Source: G963663315 sp965116335
GTDB taxonomy: Bacteria; Pseudomonadota; Gammaproteobacteria; Arenicellales; Poriferihabitantaceae
Reading direction: 5' to 3'
Length of the DNA: 64,000 nucleotides
NCBI GenBank assembly: GCA_965116335.1
Contig: OZ220677.1
Location: forward strand, 1,116,001-1,180,000
The notes under the pieces were generated by a model, which saw only the letters and a list, made by a program, of their open reading frames with translations, made no database searches and was not told the origin of the DNA. The translations under genes were made by a program, and so were the position numbers. Below, piece after piece: positions 34,550 to 43,917 of the stretch. How positions within the stretch are numbered: position 1 is the first letter of the stretch; every line of letters begins with the position of its first letter.

Positions 34550-35764
34550 ATGCGTTTACTTATTTCATTCGCGGCTCTTTTTCTGTCGATTACCTTCCTG
34601 CAATTAAGCTCCGGGGCAATCGGCCCACTGGATGTACTGTCGGGTTTTGCGCTTGATTTTTCCAAGACCGAGATCGGTATTTTGGGTTCTGCCCACTTTC
34701 TCGGATTCTTTGTCGGCTGCTGGTGGGCGCCCAGGCTTCTGGGTACGGTCGGTCATGCAAGGGGGTTCGCCGCCTTCGCCGCCTGTGGTGCGATCGGCGT
34801 CATCGCCCATCCACTGTATCCTGAGCCCTGGGCATGGGCGGGAATGCGTATCATGACCGGGCTATGTATCGCTGGCTGCTATACCGTCATCGAAGCTTGG
34901 ATGCAGTCGAAGGTAACCAACCAGTCGCGCGGGCGGGTGATGGGTGTATACCGGGCGGTGGACATTATCGCATCATCCGGTGCCCAGCTGATGATCGCGG
35001 TACTGGAACCGGCATCCTATATGTCCTACAACCTACTGGCAATACTTTGCTGCGCCTGCCTGTTCCCATTGACATTAACCAGACTGGATCAACCCCGAAT
35101 CCCACCTGCCCCCCGGTTACGGCCGCTCAAGACGGCACGAATTTCGCCGCTTGGAGTGGCAGGAGTCATGGTCGCCGGTGTCACCTCATCGTCCTTTCGC
35201 ATGGTCGGCCCGATCTATGGACAGGAAGTGGGATTGAGCGCACAGCAAATCGGCTATTTTCTCGCAACCGTATTGATGGGCGGCGCACTGGCACAATTCC
35301 CGATTGGTTTTCTGGCCGACAAATTTGATCGCAGGCAGGTACTGATTGGTCTGTCTGCTGCCAGTGTCGTCGTCTGTGCGATGATCGCAGTGATCAACTC
35401 CATGGATCTGTGGCTGATTTTCGTCGGTGCCATCCTGTTCGGGGTCGCGACCTCCCCCATCTTCTCGGTATCCGCCGCCCATACCAATGACTTCGTGGAC
35501 CCTGAAAGCGCGATTGAAGTCAACGCCTCGCTGATGTTCATATACGGTATCGGGGCGATTTTCAGCCCACTGATCACTTCCAGCCTGATCGAAGGGTTCG
35601 GGCCATCCGCGCTATTCATCTTCATTGCGCTTGCCCATGTTTTACTGGTCATATTCAGCCTGTTGCGAATGCGTGTCCGCCCACCGAGCGCGACTCGAAC
35701 CAGCTATGCCTATATCCCCCGCACCTCATTTACCATTGGCAAATTACTCCGCCGGAACAAGTAA
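34550..35764 (+). CDS. MFS transporter (YcaD-like)
   Basis: 404 residues, twelve predicted membrane segments. LISFAALFLSITFLQLSSGAIGPLD opens the first helix, AHFLGFFVGCWWAPRLLG is TM2, and the MFS loop motif appears as GFLADKFDRRQVLIG between TM8 and TM9. It resembles the YcaD family, of unsettled substrate. The gene is divergent from the DapA-like/BKACE pair with only ~60 bp between, so it may import their substrate. Its start MRLLISFAALF is supported by the hydrophobic N-terminus. Confidence 0.85.
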   Translation: MRLLISFAALFLSITFLQLSSGAIGPLDVLSGFALDFSKTEIGILGSAHFLGFFVGCWWAPRLLGTVGHARGFAAFAACGAIGVIAHPLYPEPWAWAGMRIMTGLCIAGCYTVIEAWMQSKVTNQSRGRVMGVYRAVDIIASSGAQLMIAVLEPASYMSYNLLAILCCACLFPLTLTRLDQPRIPPAPRLRPLKTARISPLGVAGVMVAGVTSSSFRMVGPIYGQEVGLSAQQIGYFLATVLMGGALAQFPIGFLADKFDRRQVLIGLSAASVVVCAMIAVINSMDLWLIFVGAILFGVATSPIFSVSAAHTNDFVDPESAIEVNASLMFIYGIGAIFSPLITSSLIEGFGPSALFIFIALAHVLLVIFSLLRMRVRPPSATRTSYAYIPRTSFTIGKLLRRNK

Positions 35765-35864
35765 GGCATTCGGGCTGGTTTCGATTGTTGGAATTATTGC
35801 CTGCGTAATCGGTGTTGCCATGGTACTGAAATCCGGCAACAACCCACTCACCAAACTATCCTGA
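35706..35864 (+). CDS. Possible small single-helix membrane protein overlapping the MFS gene end
   Basis: A 52-codon frame (ATG at 35706) begins inside the 3' end of the MFS gene in another frame and extends 100 bp beyond it. Its second half is a convincing membrane helix (AFGLVSIVGIIACVIGVAMV) followed by KSGNNPLTKLS. The region past the MFS stop has no other coding frame. It could be a real small protein, or the relic of a frameshifted C-terminus of the MFS protein. Confidence 0.25.
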   Translation: MPISPAPHLPLANYSAGTSKAFGLVSIVGIIACVIGVAMVLKSGNNPLTKLS

Positions 35865-35885
35865 ACCGATACCTCACCTGGCACA

Positions 35886-37760
35886 TCACGAACAGGCGGA
35901 ATATCCCTCGACCACGCTTGCCAGTATTTGTTTAATCTGCCCGGTGTTGCCGGAGCGAACCTGAACCTCCAGTTGATCAAGCCTTTCCTGTATCTCCTGC
36001 CATGGCAGGAACTTCTCATTCGCGCTCATGATTCGATCATGCTGTGTAGGCGCCACATTGTCGCCAATCAATAATTCTTCATGCAGCTTCTCACCTGGCC
36101 TCAATCCTGAAAATTCTATCTCGATGTCACCATCGGGATGCCCGGCATCCTTGAGAACCAGCCCACTCAGCTTGATCATCTTGACCGCGAGATCATGGAT
36201 TCTGACCGACTCCCCCATGTCCAGAACGAACACCTCCCCGCCATTACCCATGGCGCCAGCCTGGATGACCAGCTGGGCAGCTTCCGGAATCGTCATGAAG
36301 TAGCGGGTGACTTCTTCATGAGTCACCGTCACCGGCCCGCCCATGTTGATCTGATCCCGGAATAACGGAATCACAGACCCGGACGAATCAATCACATTAC
36401 CAAAGCGCACAATAATGAACCGAGTCTGTCCGGCGTGGCCCCGGGCATTGATGGATTGCAGAATCAACTCGGAGAAACGTTTGGTGGCGCCCATCACATT
36501 GGCGGGACGAACCGCCTTGTCGGTGGAAACCAGTACAAAACTTTTTACATTGGCGCGGATCGCCGCCATTGCAGTAGCGTAGGTCCCCAATACATTGTTT
36601 TTGACTCCGATGGCAGGATTCATCTCCACCAGCGGTACGTGCTTGTAAGCGGCGGCGTGGAAAATCGTATCCACCTCCAGCGTTTCGCATCGCTCGGCAA
36701 CATGATCCATGTCCGAAACCGAACCCAGAACCGGAACAAACTCAACCCCGCGAGACCGAAGCTCACGGTCGATTTTGTACAGGTTAAACTCGCTTTGCTC
36801 GAACAAAATGATCTTCCTGGGGTTCAACCGGGAAATCTGACGGCACAACTCAGCGCCGATAGAACCGCCCGCGCCGGTTACCATGACTACACAGTTGTCG
36901 ATATGCCGACGCATCAGGGTTTCATCCGGTGAGACCGATTCCCGGCCCAGAAGATCATCGACACTGATTTCCCGAATATCCTGAACATTTACCTTGCCGG
37001 ACGCGATCAAGGCAATATCAGGCAATGTCCGCACCGGAATCGGCAAAGACTCCAGCGCTGACAATATCTCGACTCTCCGGCTACGGGAAACCGACGGCAT
37101 CGCCAGCAGTATTTCAGAAACGCCCAGAGTAACCGCCAGCCGGGACAGATCGCCGGATGGATAAACCCGCTTACCCTGGATCGACTGATTCTGCAACAGG
37201 CTGGAATCGTCAATAAAGCCGACCACCTCAGTCCCGTGATAGGACGACAATCCGGCACAAATCTGGATTCCGGCCTCCCCGGCACCGTAGATCAGAACCT
37301 TCTTGACATGAGTATCCCCCCTGTTTTTATGAGCCGCGATAAAATACAGATTAGTCAGATACCAGGCCAGGAACCGGGCACCACCAATCAAGATCAGGCT
37401 GACCCCCCAGTTGATCAATATAATCGATCGGGGTTTCTCCAGAATACCGGAAAACAGCGCCACCAATGCCCACAAGACACAATAGATCGTAACCGCCCGC
37501 AATAGGGTCCAGATGACATCCGCAGTCAGGTAACGGATGATGGCACGATAAACCCCGTTGTGAATGAATACCGGGATAGCGATAACCGGAGCGGCCAGAC
37601 CCAGGAGAACGAACCGGAAATCGGTAATGACGAAGGTATCCATCCTGAGGAAATACGCCGCCCACAGACCCAGCAAAATCAACCCGACATCCAGAACCAG
37701 AAAGGCCGCAAACCGGGCTTTTCGTGATGAATGAACCAGCGAATTGATGCGACGATTCAC
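35886..37760 (-). CDS. Membrane-anchored UDP-sugar 4,6-dehydratase (WbpM/CapD family)
   Basis: 624 residues, the full-length inner-membrane type. Four N-terminal membrane helices (FLVLDVGLILLGLWAAYFL, FVLLGLAAPVIAIPVFI and others), then a first Rossmann domain with GAGEAGIQICAGL, then the catalytic SDR domain with VTGAGGSIGAELCRQISR, FHAAAYKHVPLVEMNP and LVSTDKAVRPANVMGATKR, where Lys and Asp of TDK replace the usual Tyr of SDRs. Such enzymes convert UDP-GlcNAc to the 4-keto-6-deoxy sugar used for O-antigen, capsule or glycan modification. The adjacent glycosyltransferase and sulfotransferase genes 5 kb away may relate to the same surface polysaccharide. Confidence 0.93.
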   Translation of the reverse strand: MNRRINSLVHSSRKARFAAFLVLDVGLILLGLWAAYFLRMDTFVITDFRFVLLGLAAPVIAIPVFIHNGVYRAIIRYLTADVIWTLLRAVTIYCVLWALVALFSGILEKPRSIILINWGVSLILIGGARFLAWYLTNLYFIAAHKNRGDTHVKKVLIYGAGEAGIQICAGLSSYHGTEVVGFIDDSSLLQNQSIQGKRVYPSGDLSRLAVTLGVSEILLAMPSVSRSRRVEILSALESLPIPVRTLPDIALIASGKVNVQDIREISVDDLLGRESVSPDETLMRRHIDNCVVMVTGAGGSIGAELCRQISRLNPRKIILFEQSEFNLYKIDRELRSRGVEFVPVLGSVSDMDHVAERCETLEVDTIFHAAAYKHVPLVEMNPAIGVKNNVLGTYATAMAAIRANVKSFVLVSTDKAVRPANVMGATKRFSELILQSINARGHAGQTRFIIVRFGNVIDSSGSVIPLFRDQINMGGPVTVTHEEVTRYFMTIPEAAQLVIQAGAMGNGGEVFVLDMGESVRIHDLAVKMIKLSGLVLKDAGHPDGDIEIEFSGLRPGEKLHEELLIGDNVAPTQHDRIMSANEKFLPWQEIQERLDQLEVQVRSGNTGQIKQILASVVEGYSACS

Positions 37761-37800
37761 GGTTATTGCCGCCTGACAGCCCTACACCACAAAATCAGAC

Positions 37801-39555
37801 TCATCCGGTGATGATCGTTTCCTCTCCCAGCATATCGACTATTTTCACAGCCACAGTTGCATCTGTACGAGGGAGACTCAATCCGTACTCACCTTTGATG
37901 AAGTCAGTTTTGCGTTGCGGCAAGTCACTTTGGGTGACATTAAAGACACTGCCATCATAATCGGTATCGATCAGCACATAGTCAATCTGCGCCCGAAAAT
38001 CGTCAACCTGTTCATCAAAAATCGTCCGGTCAATTTCCATTCGCGCAAGAATAGATGGGCTGATATAGTCAACAATTCTCACCACCGCCTTTTTACCTTC
38101 CTTTTCTATTTGCACCTCTGCCGCTGCTGGCTGGTTTGTGATCATATCGTCCTGCTGAATATCGCGAACAGTGATTCTGTTGATCGGGGCTTTCTGTCCA
38201 GCCAGTTCATCGATCAACTCCATCTCTGAACCATTGCAGAAAACGGTAATATCCCGCGTCTCGTCCGGGCGGTTGTTTTGAATCTCATCCTTGATGATTT
38301 GAATGTCCAACCGGGTAAGTGGTCTGTCCAGACCGACAATTTTAGCCAGTTGCCCCGCGGACACACCATCAAAAAACAGATCTCCGTTATCTTTCTGGAT
38401 ACCGTATTTCGAGATAATAATTTTCTTGAGTTCACTCTGTTTGGCAAAATCGTAATTATTCACCCGATAGTGAATGAGTCCATGTCCATTTTTCTCCGCA
38501 AGATCGCCGTTTTTCTGGTTGATGATACCTTGCAAGCGTTTGATTGTGGTCTGAATAGCTCCCTTGTTCAGGTCCGCCATAATCCAGCGACGCCCCAGCT
38601 TCTCTGCAACGGCGGCAGTTGTACCACTACCGCAAAAGCAATCCAGAACAATAGAATCTTCGTTACTTGAGGCTTTGATAATGCGTTCCAGCAGGGCCTC
38701 AGGTTTTTGGGTGGGGAAGTTTCCTGCATCTTCCCTTTCTCTACTCGCTGACCCTTGGATATGGCTTATCTCCCAAACATCTGACATTGCGGTCCCTGAA
38801 GAATATTCATCAGTTCTGATTTTTTTTACTGTGTTCCTTTCAGTTATTTCCGTTGACAACCTGGTGTCTCCAAATGCTTTAATCGTCGACGGGGACTTGC
38901 TCTCGAATTGTTGGTTCCAGATCAAATCTTTTGATCTGGCATATCTCAAAATCACATCATGCATTTTCTGAAAATCCTTTCCTGGAGAAGGCCAGCGACG
39001 ATACCGCCAAGTCACCTCATTCCTGAAATTCGATTCTCCAAACACCTCGTCCAGCAAGAATCGCAAATGATGATTCTTATGCCAATCACAGTGCAGATAA
39101 ATACTGCCTCGTTCACTCAATAACTCCCGCATCAGGATCAAACGCTCATACATGAATTGCAAATAATTGTCGTTTGCCCAGATGTCGGTATACTGCGCTT
39201 GCTCAATGAAAGTATGGCCTTGACCTTCCAGTTTTTCAGGCTGTCCACGCAGCTTGACCTTTCGCACATAATCCGCCCCGGAATCAAACGGCGGATCAAT
39301 GTAGATCAAATCAATCTTTCCCCGAAACCCGAAAATCAGGAGCGAAGACAGAATCTCCTTGTTGTCGCCATGAAAAGCCAGATTATCGTTTCTATTTATG
39401 AAATCATCATAAGACGGTTCGAAAGGCGGGTTTTCGGCACCAACCGTTTCGCACAGTTGCGCCGGGAAATGCTGCACGGCATCCAGTGGTTTCTTGCCAA
39501 CCCAGTGCAGCATCGGACGACCCTTGACAGGAGTTATTTTGAGAGATTTATCCAT
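37801..39555 (-). CDS. Type III restriction-modification DNA methyltransferase (Mod)
   Basis: 584 residues from the ATG at 39555; the open frame upstream begins with a TTG inside the res gene and is less likely. Motif IV reads YIDPPFDSGADY (DPPF at ~87-90) and motif I appears later as DCFCGSGTTAAVAEKLGRRW, so this is a beta-class N6-adenine or N4-cytosine methyltransferase. Between them lies the variable target-recognition region. The C-terminal third (TDYDGSVFNVTQSDLPQRK) is typical of Mod proteins. It lies 20 bp downstream of the res gene, in res-mod order, which is the reverse of the EcoPI/EcoP15I arrangement. No repeat tract suggesting phase variation was seen. Confidence 0.9.
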   Translation of the reverse strand: MDKSLKITPVKGRPMLHWVGKKPLDAVQHFPAQLCETVGAENPPFEPSYDDFINRNDNLAFHGDNKEILSSLLIFGFRGKIDLIYIDPPFDSGADYVRKVKLRGQPEKLEGQGHTFIEQAQYTDIWANDNYLQFMYERLILMRELLSERGSIYLHCDWHKNHHLRFLLDEVFGESNFRNEVTWRYRRWPSPGKDFQKMHDVILRYARSKDLIWNQQFESKSPSTIKAFGDTRLSTEITERNTVKKIRTDEYSSGTAMSDVWEISHIQGSASREREDAGNFPTQKPEALLERIIKASSNEDSIVLDCFCGSGTTAAVAEKLGRRWIMADLNKGAIQTTIKRLQGIINQKNGDLAEKNGHGLIHYRVNNYDFAKQSELKKIIISKYGIQKDNGDLFFDGVSAGQLAKIVGLDRPLTRLDIQIIKDEIQNNRPDETRDITVFCNGSEMELIDELAGQKAPINRITVRDIQQDDMITNQPAAAEVQIEKEGKKAVVRIVDYISPSILARMEIDRTIFDEQVDDFRAQIDYVLIDTDYDGSVFNVTQSDLPQRKTDFIKGEYGLSLPRTDATVAVKIVDMLGEETIITG

Positions 39556-39575
39556 TATGACATTGCCTTTAGTCT

Positions 39576-42200
39576 TTATGTTACCACCCAATCCAGTACC
39601 GGCTGGATGCGTTCGGCCTCTACTGAATCTGCACCGGAATAAATAACATGATACCTGAATCGGTCAGGCTGCAAACCCTGCAACCGTTCCACCGCTTTTC
39701 TCTTCGCTTCCACTGTCCGGTCACCACGGTCGCGTTCAGACTTCACCTCGACAATACAAAACTCACCCGTCTTCTTCACGATAACAAAATCAGGGAAGTA
39801 GCGGTGATATCGTTTATCTTCTCCCATGTATTCAAAATGGAAATCCGTTTTTCCGGGATCCGTTAGCCCTCCCATGAACAGAAACTCCTCTACATCATCA
39901 GGGTCTGTATTGAGTACCGATAAAATTTGCCTGAAAAAAGAACACTCCGGACCACTGTCGAAGTTGTACGGCGTGTAGTGAAAACTCAGATTATGAACAT
40001 CTGCATCTGTGTCACTATCCGCATTGCTTACCAATAGTCCGCCCGCTTGCATTCTGTTATAAGTCCGCCTGAGCAATCGCAAGCGGTGGATATATTTGTC
40101 TCCGTCCCTCTCAAAAACCTCTCTTCCGTTTTCATCCCGAAACCGGATCAATGCCATGACCTCGGTCGCCTCTTCCTCCACCGTCTCGTAGTCTGCCTGA
40201 TACGTTTCTGCCTGTCTGAACAACCCGTACAAGTGGCTGTTCGGAATTTCTCCCTCAGGGTACAGGCTGTTGAGCTTGTTCAAAACCGGCAGTGCTGGCA
40301 AATGGTAGCGCGAAGTGATTTTCCATGCAGCTGTATGGCAATCTGTTGTTTCTGATACAAACGGCAATTCTTCTATATCACCCGTTGGCATCAGTATTTC
40401 TCCCGGCCCGCTGAAATCGGGAGTCAGGATTGTACGAAGCGTTTGTGGGACTTCCTGTGGCTCCGGTTTATGAAAAGTGATGTCACCACCTGCTTGCTCG
40501 GTTCGGACCGCGCGCTTAATGGTGCGGGTGATTTCCAGTTTCGGCAATTCCGTTTTTACAATTTCCAGTGTGACAGTCTCCTTGTTTCTTGTTTGCCAGT
40601 GGAGGCTGTCGAGATCAGTGCCAAAGTTGTCCCGTAATTCCTTGTCCAGAGTTCGACGGTTACCAATATCGATAAACACCTTGGCGGAATGAGTATTTCC
40701 CGGTGTCTGTCTCAAACATCGGGTCGCAGCCTGCAAGACATAGTTGTTGCTCTTTGTCTGCTCCTTGATCAGCGCACAAGCGAATAGACTCGGACAGTTC
40801 CATCCCTCTACGCCCTTGCCAATCAGAAGAATGACGCGCTTTTGGTTAGCCGGATTATTCAGGCTCTTGAACTCATCTACTTCTGTGGTGCTGGATTGCT
40901 GTGTATTAACCAATATCTGTGAAACACTGATCCCCCTGCCGGTCATTGCTTTCTCAATCAGCAAGCGCGAATACTCCAAATGCTTCTGAGTCTTGAAATA
41001 AAAGGCAATTTTCGCTTTCGCGCCATCGGCAAGTGAAACAGCGGCGTAGGTTCTGAAAAATTCCCCGATGATGTCATCGAAAACCTCTTCCTCCGACTGC
41101 CTGCCAATACTGTATTGATGAATGCCTTTGTTGAGGTCTTTCAGGATATTATCCCGGATACCATCCCCCAACCCATACCAGACGATCACTTCTTTCAAGG
41201 GTTGTCTTTTGTAATAAGGCGTTCCGGTTGTGTTGATAACCGCCACTACCGGCCGCATCGTATGTATGTAGTCGATAGTCTCACGCACCCGCTTGATCTG
41301 GTTCAACGTGTTTCCATACGTATGATGCGCCTCGTCTGAGAAAATACCCAGCTCCGGCAGGCTGGCAATCGTTTGCAACCTCCGGTTTGCTTCGACTTCT
41401 TTACGGGAAAAATCCTGCTGTGACTGATTGCTCCTTCTCCTGTTGGCACGCAGGCTGATTTTTTCAGTGTTGGTGACAATCAGGTTGTAACTACTGCCCT
41501 TTTGTGTCTGTATATCCTTATTTCTATTTGCAAATTCAATCTTCAAGCTGGCCAGAAAATCGCGACTGAGACCGGGTGGCACAATCTTGTCGAATGGCAT
41601 ATCACTGAGTTCGCGCAAGGACTCGATAATGGTTGTACCTGGCGCGAACACAAGAGCATTTTTCATAAAATTGCCCTTGGGGTAACGCAGAGACATGGCA
41701 AATTCAGTAGCGATAATCGTCCCAATCAATACCGTTTTCCCGGCCCCCATCGCTAACGCGAGGATGTAACTCGGATAGTCCAGGTTTATGGCTTCGTGTA
41801 ATGGCTGAATTTTCCATTGTTTGACCAATCCTTCATCTTTCTTGATTTTTTGAAGCACCACGTCTATTTCAGCAAGCTCCAAAGCGTCCCAGGATATTGG
41901 AACACCTAACGCATCAAAAAATTCCCGTTTGCTGTTTTGGTAGTAGTGTTTATACAGATCGATGATATGCGGAGTTCCCAAGACAAGACGGACATACCAA
42001 TAAACTTCAAGGGCGAGAAACTGAGGTTCACGTAAAAACTTGAGGATTGGCTTGCCTTCCTGCATTGAAGTCTGAAAGGCAAGTATTTCCCCTATAAGCG
42101 GGTATCGAACACAGGGGTATCCGTCGTTACGCCAATCCGAGGCATCCTTGGCAAGTCTGGAGAACAGCGATGAATTTTCCATCCAGGGATTGTAGAGCAT
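39576..42200 (-). CDS. Type III restriction enzyme Res subunit (helicase-nuclease)
   Basis: 874 residues. Superfamily 2 helicase motifs are visible: Walker A ALAMGAGKTVLIG (residues 151-156 are MGAGKT), the DEAH-box variant FSDEAHHTYGN, and a late ATRCLRQTPGN motif VI. The C-terminal nuclease domain carries the PD-(D/E)xK pattern as PDFVIVKKTGEFCIVEVK (Asp ~804, Glu 818, Lys 820), so both translocation and cleavage activities look intact. With the Mod gene downstream it forms a restriction-modification system that would cut unmodified DNA. Local base composition is lower in GC than the housekeeping genes, consistent with horizontal acquisition. Confidence 0.92.
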   Translation of the reverse strand: MLYNPWMENSSLFSRLAKDASDWRNDGYPCVRYPLIGEILAFQTSMQEGKPILKFLREPQFLALEVYWYVRLVLGTPHIIDLYKHYYQNSKREFFDALGVPISWDALELAEIDVVLQKIKKDEGLVKQWKIQPLHEAINLDYPSYILALAMGAGKTVLIGTIIATEFAMSLRYPKGNFMKNALVFAPGTTIIESLRELSDMPFDKIVPPGLSRDFLASLKIEFANRNKDIQTQKGSSYNLIVTNTEKISLRANRRRSNQSQQDFSRKEVEANRRLQTIASLPELGIFSDEAHHTYGNTLNQIKRVRETIDYIHTMRPVVAVINTTGTPYYKRQPLKEVIVWYGLGDGIRDNILKDLNKGIHQYSIGRQSEEEVFDDIIGEFFRTYAAVSLADGAKAKIAFYFKTQKHLEYSRLLIEKAMTGRGISVSQILVNTQQSSTTEVDEFKSLNNPANQKRVILLIGKGVEGWNCPSLFACALIKEQTKSNNYVLQAATRCLRQTPGNTHSAKVFIDIGNRRTLDKELRDNFGTDLDSLHWQTRNKETVTLEIVKTELPKLEITRTIKRAVRTEQAGGDITFHKPEPQEVPQTLRTILTPDFSGPGEILMPTGDIEELPFVSETTDCHTAAWKITSRYHLPALPVLNKLNSLYPEGEIPNSHLYGLFRQAETYQADYETVEEEATEVMALIRFRDENGREVFERDGDKYIHRLRLLRRTYNRMQAGGLLVSNADSDTDADVHNLSFHYTPYNFDSGPECSFFRQILSVLNTDPDDVEEFLFMGGLTDPGKTDFHFEYMGEDKRYHRYFPDFVIVKKTGEFCIVEVKSERDRGDRTVEAKRKAVERLQGLQPDRFRYHVIYSGADSVEAERIQPVLDWVVT

Positions 42201-42260
42201 TCCAATGTCATTCGCCAGAATATATCCAACTCACAGTCGCATTAACTCTGGAGGCAGGAT

Positions 42261-43085
42261 TCAATAACGCACGGTAACCTCGTAACCCGCGAACTTGCGG
42301 ATATTGATTACGCCACAATCGAGAATCAGATATTGACCCTTTATCCCCATCAACGCTCCTGAAATCTCCGGGGTTTTATCGAGACTCAGACTGACTATCC
42401 GTTCGGGATACCGCTCCACTGGCCAGGTCAGTTGAATGGGAGCGTCATCCAGCAACTCCCATTGGAGACCGGCATGGATAAGTTTCAACGCTTCCAGCTC
42501 GGACTGCACCGAGCCAGCCAGCCGGTCGCGCTCCATAACCATATCCCGCTCTTGTGGCGGCCCCTTCAAAAGTCGGCGCCAATCGGTACGGTCGCTCACC
42601 TGCTTTTTCAGTGTGACTTCCAGCAATCCGGAATGAAACCGGTTGCTGACTCTGAACATGGCGATAGCCTGGGAGGCGCCCTGATCAATCCAGCGAGTGG
42701 GTATCTGCGTCCCCCGGGTAATGCCGACCTTCAAGCCTGAAGAATTCGCCAGATAGACGTAGTGATCCTGCATGCAATGACTTTTAGCCCATTCCTCATC
42801 CCGGCAAGTGCCCTGTGCGAAATGGCAGGTCTCCGGCTTCATGATGCACAAGTCACACTCGGCCAGAGACTTGAAACACGGGTAACAGTACCCCTGCGAG
42901 AAACTCTTGCCGGTTTTTCTGCCACACTCGATACAGTGGATATTGCCGGTATACCGCAATTCCAGGACGCTCCCTATTTGCTCGTTCATCGCCAGCAGCG
43001 TATCCCCCACCGGCATCCGGTAACCCACTGGAGAAGTCGCCTCAACCCTCATCTTGCGAAGGCACCCGGTCACTTCATCAACCAT
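42261..43085 (-). CDS. DUF2797 family protein with Cys-rich zinc region and GIY-YIG-like core
   Basis: 274 residues. A Cys-rich N-terminal part (HCIECGRKTGKSFSQGYCYPC, then CDLCIMKPETCHFAQGTC) has zinc-binding spacing. The middle VYLANSSGLKVGITRGTQIPTRW resembles the GIY-YIG nuclease core seen in DUF2797 proteins. It lies on the minus strand just upstream of the res gene, with a 60-bp gap, and is divergent from folE. Its function is not established; a nucleic-acid role is suggested by the fold. It may or may not belong to the restriction locus. Confidence 0.75.
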   Translation of the reverse strand: MVDEVTGCLRKMRVEATSPVGYRMPVGDTLLAMNEQIGSVLELRYTGNIHCIECGRKTGKSFSQGYCYPCFKSLAECDLCIMKPETCHFAQGTCRDEEWAKSHCMQDHYVYLANSSGLKVGITRGTQIPTRWIDQGASQAIAMFRVSNRFHSGLLEVTLKKQVSDRTDWRRLLKGPPQERDMVMERDRLAGSVQSELEALKLIHAGLQWELLDDAPIQLTWPVERYPERIVSLSLDKTPEISGALMGIKGQYLILDCGVINIRKFAGYEVTVRY

Positions 43086-43250
43086 ACTGTAAAACCCGAA
43101 TTACCGTGGCTTCCTGTTTCTCTACACCGTCCAAAATTTGCACTCCCCCATATCGCACCATCCTGCCTTAATTCAACGGTATTGTCAAAAATCCCCGGCG
43201 CAAATTTTATTTCGCACACTGTATTTCTCTATACCGCCGTCGCCTCACAA

Positions 43251-43299
43251 TGCCCGATTATTTTCATGCTACAAATCAGGGGTTACAGCATATCGGGCA
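43251..43299 (+). promoter_or_regulatory. Nested-stem candidate structured leader upstream of folE
   Basis: Within 49 nt two nested perfect stems can form: TGCCCGAT (43251-43258) with ATCGGGCA (43292-43299), and inside it ATGCT (43266-43270) with AGCAT (43287-43291), leaving a 16-nt loop. The element ends ~51 nt before the folE ATG. A folE-linked structured RNA (the THF-II or folE motif) is known in some Proteobacteria, but I cannot confirm its consensus here. A possible -10 box (TACAAT at 43309-43314) would place transcription start after the element, which argues against an RNA role. Confidence 0.25.
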
Positions 43300-43350
43300 A
43301 GCCAATGATACAATTCCAGTTGTAAACCCTGCCAACGTCGATTGAACAAT

Positions 43351-43911
43351 ATGAACCATACTGAAGAAATAGCCGGGCATTATCATTCTCTTTTGGGTTT
43401 AATTGGAGAAGACCCGGGACGCCAGGGACTGGCCGATACCCCGATGCGGGCGGCCAAGGCGCTGCAATACCTGACTCAGGGCTATCAGCAGAATCTCTAT
43501 GAGGTCGTGAACAACGCGATTTTTGAGTCAGATAACGACCAGATGGTGATTGTCAAGGACATTGAATTGTATTCCTTGTGTGAACATCACCTGCTGCCTT
43601 TTGTCGGCAAATGCCACATCGCATACCTGCCGAACGGCAAGGTGATCGGATTATCGAAGATGGCGCGCATCACCGACATGTACGCCCGCAGACTGCAAAT
43701 CCAGGAGAATCTGACCGAGCAAATCGCACACGCCATCAAGCAAGTAACCGATGCAAAGGGAGTTGGCGTGATCATAGAGGCGCAACATTTCTGCATGATG
43801 ATGCGCGGTGTCGAGAAACAGAACTCAACCATGAAAACATCCATGATGCTGGGCACGTTTCGCTCCAGCCACCGCACCCGTTCAGAATTTCTTACCCTTA
43901 TCGGAGTTTAA
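43351..43911 (+). CDS. folE: GTP cyclohydrolase I
   Basis: 186 residues from the ATG at 43351 (an upstream TTG at 43342 is also in frame). It has the zinc and active-site signatures LYSLCEHHLLPFVGKCHIAY, GLSKMARI, QIQENLTEQIA-like helix and AQHFCMMMRGVEKQNSTM. The length is that of the compact bacterial type I enzyme. It converts GTP to dihydroneopterin triphosphate, the entry to folate and other pterins. It is 6 bp upstream of the carboxyl methyltransferase gene, so both may be transcribed together. Confidence 0.96.
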   Translation: MNHTEEIAGHYHSLLGLIGEDPGRQGLADTPMRAAKALQYLTQGYQQNLYEVVNNAIFESDNDQMVIVKDIELYSLCEHHLLPFVGKCHIAYLPNGKVIGLSKMARITDMYARRLQIQENLTEQIAHAIKQVTDAKGVGVIIEAQHFCMMMRGVEKQNSTMKTSMMLGTFRSSHRTRSEFLTLIGV

Positions 43912-43917
43912 ATTCCC

